Below are positions 18,658 through 26,847 of a DNA stretch of 64,000 nucleotides, in pieces. Position 1 is the first letter of the stretch; each line of letters begins with the position of its first letter. The position numbers and the translations under genes are program-made. The notes beneath the pieces were generated by a model, which saw only the letters and a list, made by a program, of their open reading frames with translations, was not told the origin of the DNA and did no database searches. This DNA is from Hymenobacter arizonensis (GTDB lineage Bacteria > Bacteroidota > Bacteroidia > Cytophagales > Hymenobacteraceae): positions 310,001-374,000 of the forward strand of contig NZ_FOXS01000006.1 of the NCBI RefSeq assembly GCF_900115775.1, read 5' to 3'.

Positions 18658-19692
18658 TTATAGCAGTGCCACGCCGCCTTCGGCCAGCTCCCGGCGCACC
18701 GCCTCGGGCCAGATGCTCACCTGCACCTCCCCGATATGGGCCTTGCGAAGCAAAAACATGGTCACCCGCGACTGCCCAATGCCGCCGCCGATGCTTTGCG
18801 GCAGCTCATCGGCCAGCAGCATGCGGTGGAAATGCAGGGACTGGCGCTCGGGGCAGCCGCGCATCTCCAGCTGGCGGGCTAGGGCCACTTTATCGACCCG
18901 AATGCCCATGGAGGAGATTTCAAACGACGTTTCCATCACTGGGTTCCACAGCAGAATGTCGCCGTTCAGGCCGCGGTGGCCATCCTCGTTCAGGGTGCTC
19001 CAGTCGTCGTAGTCGGGGGCTCGGCCGTCGTGAATTTCGCCGTGGCTCAGCTCCCCGCCAATGCCCATCAGGAATACCGCGCCGAACTCGCGAGCAGCTT
19101 CGTCTTCGCGCTGCTTGGGCGTGAGGTCGGGGTAGCGCTGCAACAGGTCTTCGGCGTGCATGAAGGCAATGGTGGGCGGCAGAATGGGCTCGATGCCGAA
19201 GCGCTTGCGCACCTGCTCTTCGGTGGCTTTCAGGGCGCCGTAAATGGTTTCGACGGTGGCTTTTAGGAAGGGAATGGTGCGCTGCTCGGGCAGGATGTGC
19301 TTTTCCCAGTCCCACTGGTCCACATAGATGGAGTGGATGGCGCTGTAGTCCTCGTCGGGGCGCAGGGCGCGCATGTCGGTGAGCAGGCCTTTGCCGGCCG
19401 GAATGCCCAGCTCGGACAGGCGCAGGCGCTTCCACTTGGCCAGGGAGTGCACCACCACGGCGCGCTGCTCGTCGAGGGCCTTGATGGGGAAGCCCACAGG
19501 CCGCTCAATGCCGTTCAGGTCATCGTTGATGCCGGTGCCGTCGAGCACCACCAGCGGGGCCGACACTTTTACCAAGTGCAGCTGCTGGGCCAGCACTTTC
19601 GAGAAGGTTTCTTTCACGAACGTAATGGCTTCTTCGGTTTCGAGCAGGTCGGCCGCGGTGGGCCAGGCGGTGGAGGTTGAACTGGTTTTCAT
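18658..19692 (-). CDS. asnA: aspartate-ammonia ligase (asparagine synthetase A)
   Basis: This enzyme makes asparagine from aspartate, ammonia and ATP. It is a class-II aminoacyl-tRNA-synthetase-like enzyme using free ammonia rather than glutamine. The 344-residue protein has typical AsnA blocks: VSAPLVVLDGTGINDDLNG, the DEQRAVVVHSLAKWKR segment, SIYVDQWDWEK, and the C-terminal motif-3 region IGGGIGQSRVTMFLL. It lies 140 bp downstream of a strong terminator preceded by an Asn-rich leader peptide, so expression is predicted to respond to Asn-tRNA charging. It is adjacent to the urease locus, which would supply ammonia. Confidence 0.96.
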   Translation of the reverse strand: MKTSSTSTAWPTAADLLETEEAITFVKETFSKVLAQQLHLVKVSAPLVVLDGTGINDDLNGIERPVGFPIKALDEQRAVVVHSLAKWKRLRLSELGIPAGKGLLTDMRALRPDEDYSAIHSIYVDQWDWEKHILPEQRTIPFLKATVETIYGALKATEEQVRKRFGIEPILPPTIAFMHAEDLLQRYPDLTPKQREDEAAREFGAVFLMGIGGELSHGEIHDGRAPDYDDWSTLNEDGHRGLNGDILLWNPVMETSFEISSMGIRVDKVALARQLEMRGCPERQSLHFHRMLLADELPQSIGGGIGQSRVTMFLLRKAHIGEVQVSIWPEAVRRELAEGGVALL

Positions 19693-19831
19693 GGGTGTGG
19701 AGTGGGGGGTTTGGTTTGAGATGATTTGAATTAATTAAAGAATCAGTCCCTTGAGTTTGGGCAATAAGCGGCCACCTCCCCTGCGGGGAGTTTTTTGAAA
19801 TTCCGGAAGTGAGCCTTGGGCCGGGAGGACT

Positions 19832-19865
19832 AAAAAAAAAGCCTTCCGAGTGACGGAAGGCTTTT
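19832..19865 (-). terminator. asnA attenuator: intrinsic terminator in the leader
   Basis: Read on the minus strand, the stem AAAAGCCTTCCG / CGGAAGGCTTTT (12 bp, loop TCACT) is followed by nine T residues. It lies between the leader peptide (ends 19889) and asnA (starts 19692). A competing pairing is possible: GGGAGGCT at 19914-19907, inside the leader ORF, with AGCCTTCC at 19862-19855 in the terminator 5' arm (8 bp, one G-U). Confidence 0.85.
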
Positions 19866-19888
19866 CAAATTGAAAATATGTTCTTGGG

Positions 19889-19978
19889 TTAACCCCTCGG
19901 AACAATAGCCTCCCTGTCTCGGAATAAATTATTATTATTCGAGTTATTCAGGAAAGAATTGTTGCTGCGGAAGGGCAT
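19889..19978 (-). CDS. asnA leader peptide (Asn-rich attenuation peptide)
   Basis: The small ORF encodes 29 residues (MPFRSNNSFLNNSNNNNLFR followed by DREAIVPRG). Eight are asparagine, in two pairs and a run of four. It ends 24 nt before a strong intrinsic terminator, which is itself upstream of asnA. The order of a codon-biased ORF, a terminator and the synthetase gene for the same amino acid is the classical layout of ribosome-mediated transcription attenuation. When Asn-tRNA is scarce, ribosomes would stall on the NNNN codons and favour the antiterminator pairing. A weak promoter-like TTG...TATTTGC lies about 30-60 bp upstream. This is inferred from sequence and no expression evidence is available. 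Confidence 0.82.
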   Translation of the reverse strand: MPFRSNNSFLNNSNNNNLFRDREAIVPRG

Positions 19979-20094
19979 TGGGTTCTGTTTTTGACTTAGC
20001 GAAAGCAAATAAGGAACAATTAATTTTAAGATGCAAGGATTAATTTTTCAAGCTTCGTAATTAAAAGTGTCGAGGAAGTCATTTCCTATCGAGT

Positions 20095-20201
20095 CGTTGC
20101 GCCGGTCCGACCGCCCTAGGCGGGCCGACTGGTTGAAGGATGCGCCGCTTGCTCCAACGGCAACCGGTCGGCCCGCCTAGGGCGGGCGGACCGGCGCAAC
20201 G
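20095..20201. repeat. inverted repeat with 41-bp near-perfect arms
   Basis: Arms 20095-20135 (CGTTGCGCCGGTCCGACCGC...) and 20161-20201 are reverse complements with two differences. Each arm contains an inner palindrome, GGCGGGC...GCCCGCC around CCTAGG. It lies between leuB and the asnA leader and would fold as a very stable hairpin, but has no T-run. It is the only copy of this core in the window. Confidence 0.85.
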
Positions 20202-20230
20202 GCCTATTATTACAGGTTCAAAAAGTTAGT

Positions 20231-21352
20231 CTAAATAATTGTACTCTTGCCGCACGCCACATTGCTGCGGTGTAGGTGGCAGTCCATCAAGTCGAGCACG
20301 CCGTAGGCAATAAAACTGCCCACCTGCTCGGTGGTGTAGGATGCGCCGGGGCTGAGTTCGGGCGTTAAAACTTCTTCGCTGAGGGCGTTTTCCACGGCGG
20401 CGCGCACGGCACGGGCCTCGTCGGGCAGGCCGAAGTACTCCAGCATCATGGCGGCCGAGAGGATGGCGGCAATGGGATTGGCGATGCCTTTGCCCTTGGC
20501 CTGCGGGTAGGAACCGTGCACGGGCTCGAACAGCCCTGCGCCATCGCCAAGGGAGGCCGAGGGCAGCAGGCCCAGCGAACCCGCAATCACGGAGGCTTCG
20601 TCGGACAGGATATCGCCGAACATGTTTTCGGTCAGGATAACATCGAACTGCCGCGGGTTGAGAATTAGCTGCATGGCTGCATTGTCGACGAATAAGTAGT
20701 CGACGGCCACCTCGGGGTAGTCCGGGGCGATGCCCTGAACGACTTCGCGCCAGAGCCGGGAAGTTTCCAGCACGTTGGCTTTGTCGACCAGCGTCAGCTG
20801 TTGGCGGCGGCCCTGGGCGGCGCGGAAAGCGCGGTGGGCAATGCGCGTAATTTCCTCGCGGTTGTAGGTGCAGTGGTCGAAGGCAGTGCCATCGGGCGTA
20901 CGGCCCTTTTCGCCGAAGTACACGCCGCCGGTCAGCTCTCGGAAGATGAGCAGGTCGGTGCCAGCAATGCGCTCGGGCCGCAGCGGCGAAAACTCCAGCA
21001 GCTGCTCGTAGGCCGTGACGGGGCGAATATTGGCGTAGAGGCCCAGGCTTTTGCGCAACGCCAGCAGGCCTTGTTCGGGGCGCACTTTGGCAGAGGGGTT
21101 GTTGTCGTACTTGGGGTCGCCGATGGCGCCGAGCAGCACGGCGTCGGCCTGGTGGCAGGCGTCGAGCGTAGCTTCGGGCAAGGGGCTGCCGGTGGCGTCG
21201 ATGGCGCAGGCGCCCATCAGGCGGTAGTCGAAGGTGAAGCGGTGTCCAAACCGCTCGGCCACAGCCTTGAGTACGCGCACGGCTTCGCCGCACACTTCCG
21301 GGCCGACGCCGTCGCCGGGCAATACCACAATTCGTTTGCTTAAATACTCCAT
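20231..21352 (-). CDS. leuB: 3-isopropylmalate dehydrogenase
   Basis: This enzyme oxidatively decarboxylates 3-isopropylmalate to 2-ketoisocaproate with NAD+ in leucine synthesis. The 373-residue protein has the beta-decarboxylating dehydrogenase features: VVLPGDGVGPEV at the N-terminus, LLGAIGDPKYD, the substrate-binding LRKSLGLYANIRPV, and the metal-binding segment TENMFGDILSDEASVIAGSL followed by LLPSASLG. The start overlaps the end of leuD by 13 bp, indicating translational coupling. It is the last gene of the ilv-leu run. Confidence 0.96.
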   Translation of the reverse strand: MEYLSKRIVVLPGDGVGPEVCGEAVRVLKAVAERFGHRFTFDYRLMGACAIDATGSPLPEATLDACHQADAVLLGAIGDPKYDNNPSAKVRPEQGLLALRKSLGLYANIRPVTAYEQLLEFSPLRPERIAGTDLLIFRELTGGVYFGEKGRTPDGTAFDHCTYNREEITRIAHRAFRAAQGRRQQLTLVDKANVLETSRLWREVVQGIAPDYPEVAVDYLFVDNAAMQLILNPRQFDVILTENMFGDILSDEASVIAGSLGLLPSASLGDGAGLFEPVHGSYPQAKGKGIANPIAAILSAAMMLEYFGLPDEARAVRAAVENALSEEVLTPELSPGASYTTEQVGSFIAYGVLDLMDCHLHRSNVACGKSTII

Positions 21353-21936
21353 GTGCGCGCTTCTTCGTAGGTGGTGATGGCGGACTGCTGGCTTAGCAGA
21401 TAATCGATGTCGTCGTAGCCATTAATGAGGCATTCTTTCTTGTAGAGGTCGATGTCGAAGGCAAAGCTTTCGTTCCACACGGGCACGCTGAGCGTTTGGG
21501 TGGGCAAATCCACCTCCAGCTGGGTGTTGGGGTAGTGCGTCACGCGCGCCACCAGGCGCTGCAGCACCTCGGCCGATACTTGCAGCGGCAGCAGGCCGGT
21601 ATTCAGCGCATTACCGCGAAATATGTCGGCAAATTCGCTGGATATAACCACCTTGAAACCGGCATCATACAGCGCCCACGCGGCGTGCTCGCGGCTGGAA
21701 CCGCAGCCGAAGTTGTGACCAGCCAGCAGTATCTGGCCGTGGTAGCGCGTGTCGTTCAGCACGAAGCCGTGCTTGGGCTCGCCGTTGGAGGCGTAGCGCC
21801 AGTCGGCAAACAGGTTGGCCCCGAAGCCTTCCCGGGTGGTCGATTTCAGGAACCGGGCCGGAATAATCTGGTCGGTGTCAATGTTTTCCAAGGGCAGCGG
21901 AACTGCCGTAGAGCGCAGGGTCTGGAATTTGTCCAT
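21340..21936 (-). CDS. leuD: 3-isopropylmalate dehydratase small subunit
   Basis: This is the swivel-domain subunit of isopropylmalate isomerase, which works with LeuC. From ATG 21936 (MDKFQTLRSTAVPLPLENID) it is 198 residues, normal for LeuD. It carries the conserved DTDQIIPARFLK and NFGCGSSREHAAWAL motifs. An in-frame ATG at 21990 adds 18 residues without family similarity. It overlaps leuB downstream. The gap to leuC upstream holds a 133-bp inverted-repeat element. Confidence 0.95.
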   Translation of the reverse strand: MDKFQTLRSTAVPLPLENIDTDQIIPARFLKSTTREGFGANLFADWRYASNGEPKHGFVLNDTRYHGQILLAGHNFGCGSSREHAAWALYDAGFKVVISSEFADIFRGNALNTGLLPLQVSAEVLQRLVARVTHYPNTQLEVDLPTQTLSVPVWNESFAFDIDLYKKECLINGYDDIDYLLSQQSAITTYEEARTWSI

Positions 21937-22139
21937 GGGAATTTGAGGTGTTGGATTGCATAATGGCGTAGGAAGGCAATTGGAGCTCACCCTCCTGCTC
22001 GGCTTGCCGGAGCTGTTGGGTGGCGTAGGTTATCCAGTCGATGGACTTCTTATTAACAGCTGCTGAATTCTTGAAAAAGGGTAGCATAGTGGTCTATATC
22101 AATTGGTTTGTAAAAACTGGCTGTTTAATATTAAAGGTC

Positions 22140-22272
22140 CTGTCATCCTTCATCTGGCGTCCGCGTGCGAAGGACCTTATCACGAAAGAACGAGCCTTAG
22201 TAAGAGGATTACTGCCAATTGTTCTGCCCTGATAAGGTCCTTCGCAAGCGGACGCCAGATGAAGGATGACAG
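22140..22272. repeat. inverted repeat with 43-bp arms between leuC and leuD
   Basis: Arms 22140-22182 (CTGTCATCCTTCATCTGGCG...) and 22230-22272 are reverse complements with one mismatch. The inner ends (GCGAAGGACCTTATCA) resemble the GCGAAGCATCTTATCA part of the GTCATGC family, so this is probably a divergent branch of it. Confidence 0.88.
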
Positions 22273-22299
22273 TTCTAAACAGCTCCAAGATGACTTTCA

Positions 22300-23694
22300 T
22301 TAGTTCAGGTATTGGGTGATGTCGACGATGCGGCCTTGCACGGCCGTGATGGCGGCCACCAGCGGGCTGGCCAGCAGCGTGCGTGCGCCCGGCCCCTGCC
22401 GGCCCTCGAAGTTGCGGTTGGAGGTGGAGACACAGTAGGCGCCGTCCGGAATCTTGTCGTCGTTCATGGCCAGGCAGGCGCTACAGCCTGGTTCGCGCAA
22501 CTCGAAGCCGGCCTGGGCCAGAATCTTGTCGAGGCCCTCGGCAATGGCTTGCTTCTCTACTGACTTGGAGCCGGGCACGATGATGGCCTCCACGTGCGCG
22601 GCCTTCTGCTTGCCCTGCACGTAGGCGGCCACGGCGCGCAGGTCTTCGATGCGGGAGTTAGTGCAGCTGCCAATAAAGACGTGGGTAATTTCCTTACCCA
22701 GCAGCGTTTCGCCCGGCTGAAAACCCATGTATTGCAGCGACTTTTCGAAGCTGGCGGCTTCGCTGGCCGCTACCTGCGCCGGAATATGGCCGCTGAGGGC
22801 GATGCCCATGCCGGGGTTGGTGCCGTAGGTAATCATCGGCGCAATGGTCTGCGCATCAATCAGCAAGTCGGCCTCGAACTCGGCGCCTTCCTCTGAATAC
22901 AGCGTTTGCCAGTAGGCCAGGACCTGGGTCCAGCGCTCGCCCTGCGGCGCATAAGGGCGACCCTGCAGGTAGGCATAGGTGGTGGCATCGGGCGCAATCA
23001 TGCCGCCGCGGGCGCCCATTTCGATGCTCATGTTGCAGACCGTCATGCGGCCTTCCATGCTCAAGCTTCGAATGGCGCTGCCGGCGTATTCCACGAAGTA
23101 TCCCGTGGCGCCGCCCGTGCCCAGCTGCGCGATGATGTGCAAAATCAGGTCCTTGGCCGTGACGCCGGGCCGCAGCTCGCCGTCTATGGTGATGCGCATG
23201 CGCTTGGGGCGGCTGAGCAGCAGGCATTGCGTGGCCATTACCTGCGTAACCTGGCTGGTGCCAATGCCGAAGGCAATAGCGCCGAATGCCCCGTGCGTGG
23301 ACGTGTGGCTGTCGCCGCACACAATGGTCATGCCCGGCTGGGTGATGCCCAGCTCCGGCCCGATGACGTGCACGATGCCTTGGTTTTCGTGCCCCAGCCC
23401 AAACAGCTCAACGCCGAAGCTGGCGCAGTTCTCAGTCAGCTTATCGACTTGTGAGCGGGAAATGGGGTCAGCGATGGGCAGGTGCTGGTTACGGGTCGGC
23501 ACGTTGTGGTCGGCCGTGGCTACCATCTGGGCGGGGCGCAGCAGCGGCAGGCCGCGCGCGCGCAGCTCATCAAAGGCCTGCGGACTAGTGACTTCGTGGA
23601 TGAGGTGGCGGTCTATGTAAAACACCTCCAGCCCGCCGGGAATGGCTTTTACCACGTGCGCATCCCAGATTTTATCGAATAAGGACTTGGCCAT
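22300..23694 (-). CDS. leuC: 3-isopropylmalate dehydratase large subunit
   Basis: This is the [4Fe-4S] aconitase-family subunit that isomerises 2- to 3-isopropylmalate together with LeuD. The 464-residue protein begins with KSLFDKIWDAHVV. It contains the family segments TADHNVPTRNQ and GDSHTSTHGAFGAIAFGIGT. The cluster cysteines are in FIGSCTNSRIEDL and the CxxC of EPGCSACLAMN. Length and start match the bacterial LeuC form. It lies between leuA and leuD, with inverted repeats in both gaps. Confidence 0.96.
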   Translation of the reverse strand: MAKSLFDKIWDAHVVKAIPGGLEVFYIDRHLIHEVTSPQAFDELRARGLPLLRPAQMVATADHNVPTRNQHLPIADPISRSQVDKLTENCASFGVELFGLGHENQGIVHVIGPELGITQPGMTIVCGDSHTSTHGAFGAIAFGIGTSQVTQVMATQCLLLSRPKRMRITIDGELRPGVTAKDLILHIIAQLGTGGATGYFVEYAGSAIRSLSMEGRMTVCNMSIEMGARGGMIAPDATTYAYLQGRPYAPQGERWTQVLAYWQTLYSEEGAEFEADLLIDAQTIAPMITYGTNPGMGIALSGHIPAQVAASEAASFEKSLQYMGFQPGETLLGKEITHVFIGSCTNSRIEDLRAVAAYVQGKQKAAHVEAIIVPGSKSVEKQAIAEGLDKILAQAGFELREPGCSACLAMNDDKIPDGAYCVSTSNRNFEGRQGPGARTLLASPLVAAITAVQGRIVDITQYLN

Positions 23695-23721
23695 TGGGTG
23701 GGGGTGGGATTTTGTAGGTAA

Positions 23722-23822
23722 GAACGGTCATGCAGAGCGCAGCGAAGCATCTCGCTCGCCTCGTTGAATCATTGAGTTAGTGGTAGCACGCGAGATGCTT
23801 CGCTGCGCTCTGCATGACGTTC
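23722..23822. repeat. inverted repeat, GTCATGC/GAAGCATC family
   Basis: Arms 23722-23755 (GAACGGTCATGCAGAGCGCA...) and 23790-23822 are near-exact reverse complements. The shared core is GCGAAGCATCTCGC. It fills the leuA-leuC gap. Confidence 0.88.
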
Positions 23823-23839
23823 TGGTTTGTCGGTTGATA

Positions 23840-25006
23840 CTAATTCGCATTCACCAATTGTTCGTTTTCTACCAAGGCGTGGAGGTCGCGGTCTACCACT
23901 TCCTTCTGACGGTCGGCGAGCTGCAAAAACGAGGCGTAGGCCTTGTTGAGGGATTGCCGGTCGAAGTCGTAACCAATCTTCTGGAGGCGATAGGCCAGGG
24001 CGGCACGGCCCGAGCGCGCCGTGAGCACAATCGACGAATCGGCCATGCCTACGTCGCGCGGGTTCATGATTTCGTAGGTTTCTCGGTGCTTGATGACGCC
24101 GTCCTGGTGGATGCCGCTGGAGTGCGAAAACGCGTTGGCGCCTACCACGGCCTTGTTGGCTTGCACGGGCATGCTCATCAGGTGGGCCACCATGGCCGAG
24201 GTTTCGGCCAGCAGCGGCGTGTTGATGTGGGTGTCGAGCTGCAGGTAGGGGTGCTGGCGGAGCACCATCACCACTTCTTCCAGGGCGGTATTGCCGGCCC
24301 GCTCCCCTACCCCGTTGATGGTGCACTCAATCTGGCGGGCGCCGTTGATGACGCCTGCAATGGAGTTTGCGGTGGCCATGCCGAGGTCGTTGTGGCAGTG
24401 CGTGGAAAGCGTGACCTTGTGAATGCCAGTCACGTTTTCGGCCAGGTACTTGATTTTGGCGCCGTACTCTGCGGGCAGGCAATAGCCGGTGGTGTCCGGA
24501 ATGTTGAGCACCGTAGCCCCAGCCCGAATAGCGGCCTCGCACACGCGAGCCAGAAATTCGTTGTCGGTGCGGCCGGCGTCTTCAGCGTAGAATTCCACGT
24601 TCTCCACGAAGGATTTGGCCAGCTTCACAGCGGCTACGGCGCGGGCCATCACCTCGGCCTGCGTGCTGCACAGCTTGTAGCGAATGTGCGACTCGGAAGT
24701 GCCAATGCCGGTGTGAATGCGCGGATACCGTGCCAGTTTCAAGGCCTCGGCGGCCACGCGAATGTCGTTTTCCACGGCCCGCGACAAGCCGCACACCGTG
24801 GCTTCGCGGGTTTGGGCTGCAATGGCCTGCACTGCCCCAAAATCGCCCGGACTCGACACCGGAAAGCCCGCCTCAATCACATCGACGCCTAGTAGCTCCA
24901 GCTGCCGGGCAATGACGAGCTTCTCGTCGCGGTTCAGCTTGCAGCCCGGCACTTGCTCGCCGTCGCGCAGGGTGGTATCGAAGATTTGGATTTTCTGACT
25001 TGCCAT
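23840..25006 (-). CDS. leuA: 2-isopropylmalate synthase, short form
   Basis: This enzyme condenses acetyl-CoA with 2-ketoisovalerate, the committed step of leucine synthesis. The start chosen is ATG 25006 (MASQKIQIFDTTLRDGEQVP), which begins at the conserved catalytic-barrel motif. The in-frame ATG at 25027 adds seven residues. The HMGL-like barrel (DTTLRDGEQ, STHCHNDLGMATAN, CTINGVGERAGNTALEEVV) and a helical subdomain (SGIHQDGVIKH) are present. At about 388 residues it lacks the roughly 120-residue C-terminal LeuA dimer/regulatory domain of longer synthases, so leucine feedback through that domain is not expected. An AT-rich promoter-like region lies about 100-170 bp upstream. Confidence 0.94.
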   Translation of the reverse strand: MASQKIQIFDTTLRDGEQVPGCKLNRDEKLVIARQLELLGVDVIEAGFPVSSPGDFGAVQAIAAQTREATVCGLSRAVENDIRVAAEALKLARYPRIHTGIGTSESHIRYKLCSTQAEVMARAVAAVKLAKSFVENVEFYAEDAGRTDNEFLARVCEAAIRAGATVLNIPDTTGYCLPAEYGAKIKYLAENVTGIHKVTLSTHCHNDLGMATANSIAGVINGARQIECTINGVGERAGNTALEEVVMVLRQHPYLQLDTHINTPLLAETSAMVAHLMSMPVQANKAVVGANAFSHSSGIHQDGVIKHRETYEIMNPRDVGMADSSIVLTARSGRAALAYRLQKIGYDFDRQSLNKAYASFLQLADRQKEVVDRDLHALVENEQLVNAN

Positions 25007-25237
25007 GGGAATAGTGGCGCTAAGCACTTTTAAGTGCTTGCAAGTACACTGCTCTACGACTCGCTCAGAAACTACTTTTTCGGTAGCCTACTATTTCTAA
25101 TTGTTAAATTATCATCCATAAGTGATTAACAATAAAGACAATAACTAATAAGGAAATACAATTGCAAACTCCCCCCATCTATCGTTTTGAGGTTGATGTG
25201 GCTACACCTGCACAAGCTATTGAGGAGAGTAAGACAA

Positions 25238-25345
25238 AAAGCACGTCATGCCGAGCGCAACCGAGGCATCTCGCGTGCAGTAGTAACCCTATTCGTTCAA
25301 CGAGGCGAGCGAGATGCCTCGGCTGCGCTCGGCATGACGTGCTTT
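25238..25345. repeat. inverted repeat, GTCATGC/GAAGCATC family
   Basis: Arms 25238-25274 (AAAGCACGTCATGCCGAGCG...) and 25309-25345 are reverse complements with two differences. The core is GAGGCATCTCGC. It lies in the 366-bp ilvA-leuA gap. The rest of that gap is AT-rich, with a small AAGCACTT/AAGTGCTT hairpin just upstream of leuA. Confidence 0.88.
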
Positions 25346-25373
25346 CGGCACGACGTTCCTATTAGCCTCCCTC

Positions 25374-26642
25374 CTACACCAGCAAACTCAGGAAATCGGG
25401 CTTGTCATTTAGGTATTCGTAGGCGAACCCTTCGGCCAGCATGCGGGCCTGCATGCCGTCGACATCGCCCGCCTGCTTCAGCTCAATACCCACAAAAACG
25501 GGCCCCTTCTCTTTGTTGTTTTTCTTGATGTACTGGAAGTGGATGATGTCGTCTTCGGGCAGCAGCACGCTGTTGACGAAGCGGCGCAGGGCCCCCGGCC
25601 GCTGGTCAAACGTGACCATAAAGTAGTGCTTGCGGCCCTGGTAGCGGGTGGCGCGCTCCTTAATGTCCTCCATGCGGGTGATGTCGTTGTTGCTGCCGCT
25701 GACCACGCACACCACGTTTTTGCCCTTAATCTGCTCGGCGTATTGGTGCAGGGCCGAGATACAGAGCGTGCCCGCGGGCTCGAGCACTATGCCTTCTTCG
25801 TTGTACATCTTCAGCAAGTCGAGGCACACCTGGCCTTCGGGCACCAGCACCACGTCGTCGAGCAGCTCGCGGCACAGCTCGAACGTGAGCGCGCCGGGGC
25901 ATTTCACGGCCGCGCCGTCCACGAAGCTCTCAATTTGACTGAGGGCCTGCCGCTGCCCGGCGGCAATGGACTGCTGCATGGAGGGCGCCCCCAGCGGCTG
26001 CACGCCAATCAGCTTGGTGTGCGGGCTCAGCTGCCGAAACACGCTGCCCACGCCGGAAGCCAGCCCGCCGCCACCAATGGCCATAAAGCAGTAATCGATG
26101 CTCGTGGTGGCAGCTTTCAGAATTTCCAGGCCCACGGTGGCCTGGCCCTCCACAATGGCCAGGTCATCGAACGGATGCACAAAGGTGCTACCCCGCTCGT
26201 CGCAGAATTCGCGGGCCGTTTTAAAGGTATCGTCAAACGTGCGGCCCGTGAGAATGATTTCGACCTGCTCCTGACCAAACAGGCGGACTTTGTCCACCTT
26301 CTGGGCCGGCGTTTGGGCGGGCATGAAGATGTAGCCCTTCAGGCCCAGCAGCTGGCAGGCGTAGGCCACGCCCTGTGCGTGGTTGCCGGCGCTGGCGCAC
26401 ACCACATTCCGGGCGCCTTCGGCCGCGGTGAGGCCTGCCATCTTGTGGTAGGCACCCCTGATTTTGTAGGAGCGCACCACCTGCAGGTCCTCGCGCTTGA
26501 GGTACACCTGGGCCTCGTAAGCCCGGGAGAGGCCCAGGTTTAGGAGCAGCGGCGTTTTGGAGATGACGCCTTTGAGCAGGCGGGCAGCTCGGGCCACGTT
26601 TTTCAGGGTGACGATGGGCGGAGCTGCGGTGGCGTTTTCCAT
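25374..26642 (-). CDS. ilvA: threonine ammonia-lyase (threonine deaminase)
   Basis: This PLP enzyme converts threonine to 2-ketobutyrate, the entry step to isoleucine. The 422-residue protein has the PLP lysine in VRSYKIRGAY, a SAGNHAQGVAY glycine-rich loop, an IGGGGLASGV phosphate-binding loop, and a single C-terminal ACT-like regulatory segment (FDQRPGALRRFVN onward, about residues 335-422). Family members with this segment are usually inhibited by isoleucine. The position between ilvC and leuA supports the biosynthetic rather than the catabolic form. Confidence 0.94.
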   Translation of the reverse strand: MENATAAPPIVTLKNVARAARLLKGVISKTPLLLNLGLSRAYEAQVYLKREDLQVVRSYKIRGAYHKMAGLTAAEGARNVVCASAGNHAQGVAYACQLLGLKGYIFMPAQTPAQKVDKVRLFGQEQVEIILTGRTFDDTFKTAREFCDERGSTFVHPFDDLAIVEGQATVGLEILKAATTSIDYCFMAIGGGGLASGVGSVFRQLSPHTKLIGVQPLGAPSMQQSIAAGQRQALSQIESFVDGAAVKCPGALTFELCRELLDDVVLVPEGQVCLDLLKMYNEEGIVLEPAGTLCISALHQYAEQIKGKNVVCVVSGSNNDITRMEDIKERATRYQGRKHYFMVTFDQRPGALRRFVNSVLLPEDDIIHFQYIKKNNKEKGPVFVGIELKQAGDVDGMQARMLAEGFAYEYLNDKPDFLSLLV

Positions 26643-26663
26643 GTATTGCTTAAATGGTAATGA

Positions 26664-26827
26664 ACGTCATGCTAAGCGCAGTTGAAGCGTCTCTACCCCA
26701 CGCCTGTCATGCTGACGAAGGAAGCATCCTATCAAGTCAGAATTAATCGTTCGGCGGAGAGAAGATGCTTCCTTCGTCAGCATGACAGGCGTGGGGTAAA
26801 GATGCTTCGCTGCGTTCTGCATGACGT
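26664..26827. repeat. nested pair of inverted repeats (one element inside another)
   Basis: The outer arms are 26664-26692 and 26800-26827 (ACGTCATGCTAAGCGCAGTT... / its complement). Immediately inside lies a second complete inverted repeat with arms 26694-26728 and 26764-26798 (TACCCCACGCCTGTCATGCT...). Both belong to the GTCATGC family. The structure fills the ilvC-ilvA gap. Confidence 0.88.
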
Positions 26828-26847
26828 CTGTTTGTTTCAGACTCCCG

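Noticed and set aside
21878..22087. 69-codon ORF overlapping the start of leuD
   Set aside because: It overlaps the first codons of leuD in another frame, has no recognisable motif, and starts inside the leuC-leuD spacer. Kept out for lack of support.
25007..25140. Possible separate leucine leader peptide upstream of leuA
   Set aside because: The only short ORF (MDDNLTIRNSRLPKK) is not Leu-rich, and the hairpin before leuA (AAGCACTT/AAGTGCTT) is not followed by a T-run.
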